DNA of 6,015 nt from contig JAQYWJ010000138.1 of assembly GCA_030145005.1 (NCBI GenBank), forward strand, positions 1 through 6,015. The letters are read 5' to 3'. The stretch comes from Desulfobacter sp. (GTDB lineage: Bacteria; Desulfobacterota; Desulfobacteria; Desulfobacterales; Desulfobacteraceae). The translations under genes were made by a program, and so were the position numbers. Position 1 is the first letter of the stretch. Each line of letters opens with the position of its first letter. Positions 1 through 5,921 of the stretch are shown here, piece after piece. The notes beneath the pieces were generated by a model. That model worked only from the letters and a program-made list of their open reading frames with translations, did no database searches and was not told where the DNA came from.

Positions 1-2
1 AA

Positions 3-356
3 GCCATAGTTGAAGAGCGTATCAAAGCCGCCCAGAAACAGGGCCGGTTTGACAATATTGAGGGCAAGGGCAAACCTTTAGTGTTTGAGGACAGCCATGT
101 GCCCAATGATCTTCGCATGGCCCATAAGATTCTGAAAAATTCAGGTTTTCTGCCCCCTGAAGTTGAAATCAGAAAGCAGATGACCCATGTACGTGAACTT
201 ATGGACCAGGCCGGGCAGACATCCGCGGATCAGGCAAAGCTGCACAAAAAACTAAATTACCTGATGGCCAAGCTTGATGCGGTCCGCTCAACCGGACCCG
301 GCAGTACCCTGGCCCGGGACCAGTACAGAACTTCATTATTGAGAAAAATCAAATGA
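3..356 (+). CDS. DUF1992 / DnaJC28-like conserved domain protein, 5'-truncated by window edge
   Basis: The frame is open from base 3 to a TGA at 354-356, giving 117 visible residues; the start lies outside the window. The first residues read EERIKAAQKQGRFDNIEGKG followed by KPL, the signature of the DUF1992 family (the conserved domain of DnaJ homologue subfamily C member 28). The family pattern continues with PNDLRMAHKILKNSGFLPPE, after which the chain is charged and helical, probably coiled coil, up to a basic tail. The family's biochemical role is not established in bacteria; a chaperone-associated role is inferred only from the eukaryotic name. The GTG at 81 falls inside the conserved domain and is not the true start. 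The stop overlaps the next gene's start (ATGA), so the two are probably translationally coupled. Family assignment is fairly sure, function unknown. Confidence 0.85.
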   Translation, partial: AIVEERIKAAQKQGRFDNIEGKGKPLVFEDSHVPNDLRMAHKILKNSGFLPPEVEIRKQMTHVRELMDQAGQTSADQAKLHKKLNYLMAKLDAVRSTGPGSTLARDQYRTSLLRKIK

Positions 357-844
357 GTATACGCAAAAAAGACAAAGACGGAGTATTTAAAAATATTTTT
401 GTTGCCTATTTTATATTGTTGCTCCACGTATTTCTTCTGGCCGGCATCGGCCTTACCGTGGTGTTGTTCAAAGGCATTTATCACTATCTTCCATGGATCA
501 TGGGCGGCATTGCCGTCCTGGTGCTCGCCATTGCCTGGCTCATTTACTACAGAATGAGAGAAACCTCTTCCTCTCTAAGCGAGGTGCTGGGCACACCGGA
601 ATTCCAGGACAGGGCTGTTGAGATACGACTGCTTGGCGGCCTTGCGTCCTTTGAAATTAAAGCCAAAGAGCATCCCTTGCTGCCGAACCACACCAGCCTT
701 TCCCCCTATTCCGATGACCGGCTTATCGAAAGCGCAGGTGACAGGGCGGAACGAAAAATGCTGGAACTCAACGGGCTTTATGAAAAGGATTTGATCACCA
801 AAAAAGAGTTCGAAAAAGCGCGTCAGAACATCATCCAGGGCTGA
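353..844 (+). CDS. Small membrane protein with two transmembrane helices and a SHOCT-like C-terminal motif
   Basis: This 163-residue protein has a basic N-terminus (RKKDKD), a hydrophobic helix at about residues 14-39, a short loop, a second helix at about 47-66, and then a soluble tail of about 95 residues. The positive N-terminus and the YYRMRE after helix 2 predict both ends in the cytoplasm with a very short outside loop. The last 25-28 residues (LNGLYEKDLITKKEFEKARQ) resemble the SHOCT motif, a short C-terminal oligomerisation element of pattern L..L...G.IT..EFE..K..L. The middle (about 70-130) is not recognised. Its ATG at 353 overlaps the preceding stop by 4 nt, which supports the start through translational coupling. 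No enzymatic motif is visible. It may be a membrane scaffold for the neighbouring DUF1992 protein, but that is inference from position only. Confidence 0.75.
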   Translation: MSIRKKDKDGVFKNIFVAYFILLLHVFLLAGIGLTVVLFKGIYHYLPWIMGGIAVLVLAIAWLIYYRMRETSSSLSEVLGTPEFQDRAVEIRLLGGLASFEIKAKEHPLLPNHTSLSPYSDDRLIESAGDRAERKMLELNGLYEKDLITKKEFEKARQNIIQG

Positions 845-862
845 TCATCACAATAAATACCA

Positions 863-868
863 AAGGAG
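863..868 (+). promoter_or_regulatory. Ribosome binding site of ddl
   Basis: AAGGAG lies 6 nt before the ATG at 875, an optimal Shine-Dalgarno arrangement that fixes the ddl start. The 30-nt gap after the preceding stop shows no room for, or sign of, a separate promoter or terminator. Confidence 0.8.
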
Positions 869-874
869 AGCTGT

Positions 875-1834
875 ATGAAAAAAATCAGCCTGGCCCTGTT
901 ATCAGGCGGGATGTCCACAGAGCGGGAAGTATCCTTAAACAGTGGAAATCAGGTATTTGAGGCCCTTGATAAAGAAAAATACGACATCAAACGGTATGAT
1001 CCCCAATTTGATCTGGCAAAACTTGTAACAGATGCACCGGATATTGATGCGGCCCTGGTTATTCTCCATGGGCCCTTTGGGGAAGATGGTACGGTTCAGG
1101 GGCTTCTGGATCTTTTAAATATTCCCTATCAGGGAGCGGGTGTTTTGGGATCAGCCGTTGCCATGAACAAACTGATCGCCAAAAGACTTTACCGCCAGGC
1201 AGGCATCCCGACACCTGACTATATATCCATTTCCACCCATGCGCCGGTTCCTGATCCTGACAGGTTAAAGGCTCTTGGACTTCCCATTGTGATCAAACCG
1301 GCCTGCGCCGGTTCTTCGGTGGGCATGAGCATCATATCGGATGAAAAAGATCTGCCACAAGCCATTGAAAAAGGTTTTCAAAACGATGACACGTTGATCC
1401 TTGAACAATATATCAAGGGCACGGAACTGACCTGCGGGGTTTTGGGAAATAAGGATCTTGAGGCCCTGCCCGTCATTGAAATAGTCCCCGGCAAGGGCCA
1501 TGAATTTTTTGATTACCAGGCCAAATACGTGGCAGGAGAGACCAATGAAATCTGCCCGGCCCGCATTGATGAACAAACCACACGGCGGGTACAGGAATTA
1601 GCTGTTGAAGCCCACATGGCCCTGTTCCTTAAAGGCTATTCCAGAACAGACATGCTGCTTTTGGACGGTGAACTGCATGTCCTTGAAACCAACACCATCC
1701 CCGGCATGACTGCCACAAGTCTTTTCCCCCAGTCCGCAGCCAAGGCGGGCTATGAATTTGGCGTCCTGATGGACAAACTCATTGAACTTGCCATAGAAGA
1801 AAACAAAAGAACGAATTTAAGGAGAGCCCAATGA
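875..1834 (+). CDS. ddl: D-alanine--D-alanine ligase
   Basis: This 319-residue cytoplasmic ATP-grasp enzyme joins two D-alanines using ATP, supplying the dipeptide that MurF adds to the peptidoglycan precursor. Family motifs appear in order: LSGGMSTEREVSLNSG at 9-24 with the catalytic-region Glu16; HGPFGEDG at 65-72; IKPACAGSSVGMS at 140-152 with ATP-binding Lys141 and the serine loop Ser147-Ser148; DYQAKY at 213-218; RTD at 257-259; and ETNTIPGMT at 271-279. Asp259, Glu271 and Asn273 are the expected magnesium ligands. Tyr218 sits where D-Ala-adding ligases carry Tyr rather than the His of VanA-type D-lactate ligases, so ordinary D-Ala-D-Ala synthesis is expected. Length is normal (E. coli DdlB has 306 residues). 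Unlike many bacteria, the gene is not inside a mur/fts cluster here. Its TGA overlaps the purD ATG (ATGA). Confidence 0.96.
   Translation: MKKISLALLSGGMSTEREVSLNSGNQVFEALDKEKYDIKRYDPQFDLAKLVTDAPDIDAALVILHGPFGEDGTVQGLLDLLNIPYQGAGVLGSAVAMNKLIAKRLYRQAGIPTPDYISISTHAPVPDPDRLKALGLPIVIKPACAGSSVGMSIISDEKDLPQAIEKGFQNDDTLILEQYIKGTELTCGVLGNKDLEALPVIEIVPGKGHEFFDYQAKYVAGETNEICPARIDEQTTRRVQELAVEAHMALFLKGYSRTDMLLLDGELHVLETNTIPGMTATSLFPQSAAKAGYEFGVLMDKLIELAIEENKRTNLRRAQ
1819..1824 (+). promoter_or_regulatory. Ribosome binding site of purD-purE, inside the end of ddl
   Basis: AAGGAG lies 6 nt upstream of the ATG at 1831 and within the last codons of ddl. Together with the 4-nt stop/start overlap this indicates coupled translation from one mRNA and supports the chosen start. 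Confidence 0.8.
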
Positions 1835-3594
1835 AAATCCTTGTAATCGGCAGCGGCGGCCGGGAACATACCCTGGTCTGGAAAATTGCCCAAAGTCCGC
1901 TTGTAGATAAAATATACTGTGCCCCGGGAAATGCAGGTACCGCAACCCTGGCAGAGAATGTGAATATCAGTGCTGAAGATATTGACGCCCTGGCAGCATT
2001 TGCCCAGCAAAATCAGATTGACCTGACTGTTGTGGGTCCCGAAGGGCCTCTGGTGGCGGGAATCGCAGATAGTTTTGAGGAAAAGGGGCTGGCCGTGTTC
2101 GGTCCGTCCGGAGCCGCAGCACAGCTTGAAGGCTCCAAGGTATTTTCCAAGAATCATATGCTTAAGTACGGGATACCCTGTGCTGCGGGCAAAGCCTTTA
2201 CCGATCCTGAGCGGGCCAAGCTTTATGCAAAAGCCCTGGGCGCACCCTGCGTGGTCAAAGCGGACGGGCTGGCCGCCGGCAAGGGCGTAATTGTCTGCAC
2301 AAGTCTTGAAGAGGCAAACACCGCCATTGACGACATGCTGGAAGGCAACAAATTTGGTGATGCCGGTGCCGTGGTGGTGGTGGAAGAGTGTCTTAAAGGC
2401 GAGGAAGCTTCTTTTATTGTCTTCACAGACGGTAACACGGTGCTTGCCCTGCCCGAATCCCAGGACCACAAAAGGATATTTGATGATGACAAAGGCCCCA
2501 ATACCGGCGGCATGGGCGCATACTCTCCGGCACCGGTCCTGGATCACCTGCTGCGTACAAAGGCCATGGAAGAAGTGATGATTCCGGCGGTGAAAGGCAT
2601 GGCCCAGGAAGGCACGCCCTTTAAAGGGGTACTCTATGCCGGATTAATGGTGGACAAAGACAACATCAAGGTGTTGGAGTTCAACACCCGTCTTGGGGAT
2701 CCTGAAACCCAGCCCATCCTCATGCGCTTGAAAAACGACATAGTTCCTTTGATGGAAGCCTGCTGCAACGGCACCCTGCACAACCATACAATCAAGATTG
2801 ATCCACGGGCTGCCATGTGTGTGGTCATTGCTGCCGGCGGATACCCGGGTTCTTACGAAAAGGGCCATGAGATCTCAGGGCTGGATCAAGCCAATGGGGT
2901 CAAGGATACTGTGGTATTCCATGCCGGCACTGCCATGGATAACGGCAAAGTCGTGGCATCCGGCGGCCGGGTGCTTGGGGTGACATCCCTGGGTGATACG
3001 GTTGAAGACGCCATTAATACGGCCTATGAAGCCTGTGCCAAAATCAATTTTAAAGACTGCTTTAAAAGAAAGGATATTGGGGCCAAGGCATTGAAACGCA
3101 TGGCTATCCCGCCCCAGGTGGGTGTGATCATGGGATCTGACTCCGATTTTTCGGTAATGAAAAGCGCCCTGGTCATGCTCAAAAAATTCGATATCCCCTA
3201 CTATGTCACTGTGGCATCTGCCCACAGGACCCCTGAAAAGGCCGTGCAGTTGGCGACCCGGGCCCGGGAACAGGGGGTCAAGGTGCTCATTTGCGGGGCA
3301 GGACATGCGGCACATTTGGCCGGTGTCATTGCCGCCCACACCACCCTGCCTGTTTTGGGTGTTCCCATTGACTCCAGTGCCCTTCAAGGCATGGATGCGC
3401 TTTTAGCAACGGTGCAGATGCCCCCCGGTATTCCGGTTTCCAGCATGGCCATTGGTAAATCCGGGGCCCATAATGCCGGCATCACGGCGGCCCAGATCAT
3501 CGGGGTGTCTGATCCGGTGGTGGCGGAGAAACTGGCTGCATTTAAAAAGGAAATGGCAGACAAGGTGGAACAGAAGGCAGCATCTTTTGTCTGA
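1831..3594 (+). CDS. purD-purE: Fused phosphoribosylamine--glycine ligase (PurD) and class I N5-CAIR mutase (PurE)
   Basis: One uninterrupted 587-codon frame encodes two purine-synthesis enzymes. Residues 1 to about 422 are PurD, the ATP-grasp enzyme converting phosphoribosylamine plus glycine to GAR: GSGGREHTL (7-15), APGNAG (31-36), VGPEGPLVAGIAD (68-80), KADGLAAGKGV (143-153), PNTGGMGAYSPAP (223-235), EFNTRLGDPETQ (283-294) and a C-terminal ASGGRVLGVTS (376-386). Residues about 427-587 are PurE: GSDSD (435-439), SAHRTP (463-468) with the catalytic His465, GHAAHLAG (491-498) and GVP (510-512). The AAHL signature and the isomerisable QMPPGIPV region mark class I, which converts N5-CAIR to CAIR and needs PurK; no PurK is in this window. 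Each half has normal family length and only a few linker residues (about KRMAIPP) join them. An internal ATG at 3101 (Met424) lacks a good Shine-Dalgarno sequence, so a true fusion is favoured over two proteins. PurD is step 2 and PurE step 6, so direct channelling is not implied. Confidence 0.95.
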   Translation: MKILVIGSGGREHTLVWKIAQSPLVDKIYCAPGNAGTATLAENVNISAEDIDALAAFAQQNQIDLTVVGPEGPLVAGIADSFEEKGLAVFGPSGAAAQLEGSKVFSKNHMLKYGIPCAAGKAFTDPERAKLYAKALGAPCVVKADGLAAGKGVIVCTSLEEANTAIDDMLEGNKFGDAGAVVVVEECLKGEEASFIVFTDGNTVLALPESQDHKRIFDDDKGPNTGGMGAYSPAPVLDHLLRTKAMEEVMIPAVKGMAQEGTPFKGVLYAGLMVDKDNIKVLEFNTRLGDPETQPILMRLKNDIVPLMEACCNGTLHNHTIKIDPRAAMCVVIAAGGYPGSYEKGHEISGLDQANGVKDTVVFHAGTAMDNGKVVASGGRVLGVTSLGDTVEDAINTAYEACAKINFKDCFKRKDIGAKALKRMAIPPQVGVIMGSDSDFSVMKSALVMLKKFDIPYYVTVASAHRTPEKAVQLATRAREQGVKVLICGAGHAAHLAGVIAAHTTLPVLGVPIDSSALQGMDALLATVQMPPGIPVSSMAIGKSGAHNAGITAAQIIGVSDPVVAEKLAAFKKEMADKVEQKAASFV

Positions 3595-3639
3595 TGCCGT
3601 TGCCACCCGTTTTTAAGCCCGATTTTAAACGATCAAAAA

Positions 3640-4281
3640 ATGGTCCAAAATAAAATCATCCGGGTGGACAAAGACCACCCGGATCCTGACATCATAAACC
3701 AGGCCACCGGTATTCTTAAAACCGGCGGCCTGGTGATTTTTCCGGCTGCCTGCCTTTACGGGGTGGCGGCCAACGCCCTGTCCGCCAATGCCGTTGAAAA
3801 GGTATTCCAGCTCAAACAGCGCCCCCGCAATAATCCTATTCTGGTACTGATAAAAAATACGGACCAGCTTGACCGCCTTGTTACAACAATTCCGGACAAG
3901 GCCCGGATACTCATGAAGCAATTCTGGCCCGGCGGCCTGACCCTGGTCTTTGATGCGGCAGACAGTATTAGCATCAAGCTTACCGCAGGAAGCAAAAAAC
4001 TTGGCATCCGCCTGCCCGGGCACCCTGTGGCCAGGGCTTTGGTCAAGAGTGTTGATTTTCCTGTCACCGGCACCAGCGCCAACCTGTCCGGCCGGCCCGG
4101 GTGCACCCGAACAGATATGCTATGTCCTGAAATTATGGAAAAAGTCGACCTGGTTCTGGACGCAGGTCCGGTTAAAGGCGGTGCCGGTTCAACGGTCGTT
4201 GATGTAACCTGCACACCGCCAAGAATCCTACGCCAGGGAGCGACCCCCGCCACAGACATTTATGCCTGCCTGAAAGATTGA
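3640..4281 (+). CDS. YrdC/Sua5 family L-threonylcarbamoyladenylate synthase, short form
   Basis: This 213-residue cytoplasmic protein belongs to the family that makes threonylcarbamoyl-AMP from threonine, bicarbonate and ATP, the first step of t6A formation at position 37 of ANN-decoding tRNAs. Visible family features are GGLVIFPAACLYGVAANAL (29-47), LKQRPRNNPILVLI (58-71), FWPGGLTLVF (95-104), LGIRLPGHP (121-129), TGTSANLSG (143-151) and a closing STVVDV...RILRQGA (184-201). The KxR and SxN tetrad is present (Lys59, Arg61, Ser146, Asn148). Length matches TsaC-type proteins, without the extra C-terminal Sua5 domain. The usual FPTxTxYGLG loop is altered: Ala36 and Cys38 replace the threonines, and Ala43 a glycine. 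The ATG at 3640 has no clear Shine-Dalgarno sequence; an in-frame GTG at 3664 is an alternative, but the first residues fit the family. Because of the loop changes, a YciO-like or divergent paralogue is possible. Confidence 0.88.
   Translation: MVQNKIIRVDKDHPDPDIINQATGILKTGGLVIFPAACLYGVAANALSANAVEKVFQLKQRPRNNPILVLIKNTDQLDRLVTTIPDKARILMKQFWPGGLTLVFDAADSISIKLTAGSKKLGIRLPGHPVARALVKSVDFPVTGTSANLSGRPGCTRTDMLCPEIMEKVDLVLDAGPVKGGAGSTVVDVTCTPPRILRQGATPATDIYACLKD
3658..3684 (+). promoter_or_regulatory. Perfect 10-bp inverted repeat (hairpin) in the first codons of the sua5-like gene
   Basis: ATCCGGGTGG at 3658-3667 is exactly complementary to CCACCCGGAT at 3675-3684, with a 7-nt loop ACAAAGA. The hairpin occupies codons 7-15, just downstream of a start that lacks a good ribosome binding site. 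A second CCACCCG copy at 3603-3609 in the leader could pair with the same CGGGTGG (3661-3667) and enclose the start codon. No T-run follows, so this is not an intrinsic terminator. The repeat itself is certain; a regulatory role is inference. Confidence 0.45.
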
Positions 4282-4344
4282 CTCTTCGATTCTGCAACAC
4301 CGCAGATGGGTATATTTAGATCAGCAGGGGCAAAAACCGAAAAT

Positions 4345-4351
4345 GAGGTGA
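4345..4351 (+). promoter_or_regulatory. Ribosome binding site deciding the HD-GYP gene start
   Basis: GAGGTGA matches the anti-Shine-Dalgarno complement over 7 nt and ends 5 nt before the ATG at 4357. The in-frame upstream ATG at 4306 has no such site, so 4357 is the preferred start. Confidence 0.7.
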
Positions 4352-4356
4352 AGGCA

Positions 4357-5802
4357 ATGACACGGAGAACAATTCATTATCTGGCGGCGTTCGTGATCCT
4401 CGGAATATATGGCGGCCAGGTCTGTCCATTTCTGGATTCCCTGACCAGCATTCAACTGCTGGCACCTATCTTCGTGACCATGGCGCTGTTCTATCTGCTG
4501 CAGGTTATGGTGTTTAATAAAGCGATAGAGAAGGCGCTTCTTAAAAAGCAGTCCATCCGGGTGTTTCAATTCGATCTGGGATCCTTTTTTCTTTCCGGCA
4601 TTATCATCATGCTATTCAACACCTTCTATTACGGTTTTCCCCTGGGAAGCGGGTTGAAGATTGTTTTTGCTTTATTCCTGATGGGATTTTTTGCAGCCAT
4701 CGACCTCAGTCTTGAAAAGGAGTGGGTTCTAAATCGCCGTTTTGAAGCCTCGGGGGACTGGATTGAACCGGACCTGCGGTTCTTCTCCCATCCCAAGAAA
4801 CTGGTTTTCTTCAGCTCTGCCTGTATGCTCCTGACAGCCGGGGTCATGTTCCTGGTGATTAACAAGGATCTGGACTGGATGGCCAAAATCGGCAACGAAA
4901 TTCCGGTGGCGGACGCTCAGCGATATATCATGACCGAAGTGGGATTCGTGATGGGGGTGATCCTGCTCTATATGTTCACCGTGATATACGCCTATTCCAG
5001 GAATTTTCGAAATTTTCTGGACAAGGAGACGGTTGTTCTCCAGGAAGCCACAGGCGGGAATTTCGCTGTTCATGTCCCGGTCAGCAGCAACGATGAGTTT
5101 GGTGTGATGGCAAAGCACACCAACCTGATGGTGGAGGGATTAAAGCACAGCACGGAAGAGCTGGCAAAGACGAGGGACGTTACGATTCTGTCGCTGGCGT
5201 CGCTGGCTGAGACCCGGGACAATGAGACCGGAAACCACATTCTCCGGACCCAGCACTATGTCAAGGCCCTTGCAAAGCATTTACAGGGTCATCCCGATTT
5301 TCGAAGCAAGCTGGATGATGATACGGTGGATCTGTTGTATAAATCGGCCCCGCTACATGATATCGGCAAGGTCGGTATTCCTGACAATATTCTGCTCAAG
5401 CCTGGAAAATTGACGGATGACGAGTTTCAGACCATGAAGTTGCATACGACCCTGGGGGGTGAAACGCTAAGAATCGCGGAAGAGCGTCTGGGTAGCAGTT
5501 CATTTCTCAATCTCGCCACAGAAATAGCCCTGACCCATCACGAACGGTGGGACGGCACCGGTTATCCGAAAGGAATTGCCGGCGATAAGATACCCATTTC
5601 CGGCAGACTGATGGCGCTGGCGGATGTGTATGACGCCTTGATCAGCAAGCGAGTGTACAAGGAAGCTTTCAGTCATGACAAGGCAAAAGAGATTATTCTG
5701 GAATGGCGTGAAAAAAATTTTGATCCCCGTGTTGTTGATGCATTTATTAAAATTGAAAAACAATTTATTGAGATCGCCGCCCAATTCCAGGATAATAAGT
5801 AA
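4357..5802 (+). CDS. Membrane-bound HAMP / HD-GYP cyclic di-GMP phosphodiesterase
   Basis: From ATG 4357 the protein has 481 residues; an upstream in-frame ATG at 4306 would add 17. Six hydrophobic segments lie at about 7-25, 33-53, 73-92, 98-116, 148-169 and 194-213, with basic cytoplasmic loops and a roughly 24-residue outside loop between the last two. A HAMP-like linker follows (about 215-267, with VPVSSNDEFGVMAKHTNLM), then the HD-GYP domain (about 275-470). All metal-binding positions known from structures of trinuclear members are present: Glu290, His294, His334-Asp335 (HDIGK), His363, His394-His395 and Asp423; HHERWDGTGYP is at 394-404. The family hydrolyses c-di-GMP to pGpG or GMP. 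The protein probably senses a membrane or periplasmic signal, relayed through HAMP. There is no GGDEF, receiver or recognised sensor domain. It lies 75 nt after the sua5-like gene and could be transcribed separately. Phosphodiesterase activity is inferred from the motifs; the ligand is unknown. Confidence 0.93.
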   Translation: MTRRTIHYLAAFVILGIYGGQVCPFLDSLTSIQLLAPIFVTMALFYLLQVMVFNKAIEKALLKKQSIRVFQFDLGSFFLSGIIIMLFNTFYYGFPLGSGLKIVFALFLMGFFAAIDLSLEKEWVLNRRFEASGDWIEPDLRFFSHPKKLVFFSSACMLLTAGVMFLVINKDLDWMAKIGNEIPVADAQRYIMTEVGFVMGVILLYMFTVIYAYSRNFRNFLDKETVVLQEATGGNFAVHVPVSSNDEFGVMAKHTNLMVEGLKHSTEELAKTRDVTILSLASLAETRDNETGNHILRTQHYVKALAKHLQGHPDFRSKLDDDTVDLLYKSAPLHDIGKVGIPDNILLKPGKLTDDEFQTMKLHTTLGGETLRIAEERLGSSSFLNLATEIALTHHERWDGTGYPKGIAGDKIPISGRLMALADVYDALISKRVYKEAFSHDKAKEIILEWREKNFDPRVVDAFIKIEKQFIEIAAQFQDNK

Positions 5803-5817
5803 TGGTCTTACCTACCT

Positions 5818-5849
5818 ACCTGTTTCCATTCGGAAGCTGAGTAACAGGT
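5818..5849 (+). repeat. Modest inverted repeat after the HD-GYP gene, possible weak terminator
   Basis: ACCTGTT at 5818-5824 is complementary to AACAGGT at 5843-5849, with an alternative inner TTCC/GGAA pairing at 5824-5827 and 5832-5835. It starts 15 nt after the HD-GYP stop, where a terminator would be expected. The 7-bp stem is weak, the loop is long and only an interrupted T-rich stretch follows, so termination is uncertain. A short TACC triplicate (5809-5820) leads into it. Confidence 0.25.
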
Positions 5850-5921
5850 CGATTCTTGCAGTTTTGTACGCAATACAGGCTGAACAGACTGCGGTACAAC
5901 GTGTCCTTTCGGTGGGTGTGC
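5850..5921. other. Intergenic stretch without a recognised signal
   Basis: Between the inverted repeat and the possible gene start at the right edge I see no convincing -35/-10 pair, RNA gene or repeat. A reverse-strand open frame here (5816-5998) has no ribosome binding site and an unremarkable low-complexity composition, so it is not called. Confidence 0.4.

Noticed and set aside
2371..2383. GTG-repeat run in the purD part
   Set aside because: It encodes a valine-rich strand conserved in ATP-grasp enzymes and the frame continues cleanly; no sign of slippage.
1750..2547. Long reverse-strand open frame opposite ddl and purD
   Set aside because: It lies opposite two clearly conserved coding sequences, and its His/Cys-rich translation has no recognisable domain; it is a shadow frame.
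2875..3387. Reverse-strand 170-residue open frame opposite the PurD-PurE junction
   Set aside because: It is antisense to well-conserved motifs, with no ribosome binding site or family resemblance.
3600..3628. Possible promoter ahead of the sua5-like gene (TTGCCA, 17 nt, TTTTAA)
   Set aside because: The -35-like box is good but the -10-like box matches the consensus poorly, and the AT-rich gap would yield such matches by chance.
4291..4306. Small hairpin TCTGC/GCAGA between the sua5-like and HD-GYP genes as a terminator
   Set aside because: Only 5 bp of stem and no following T-run.
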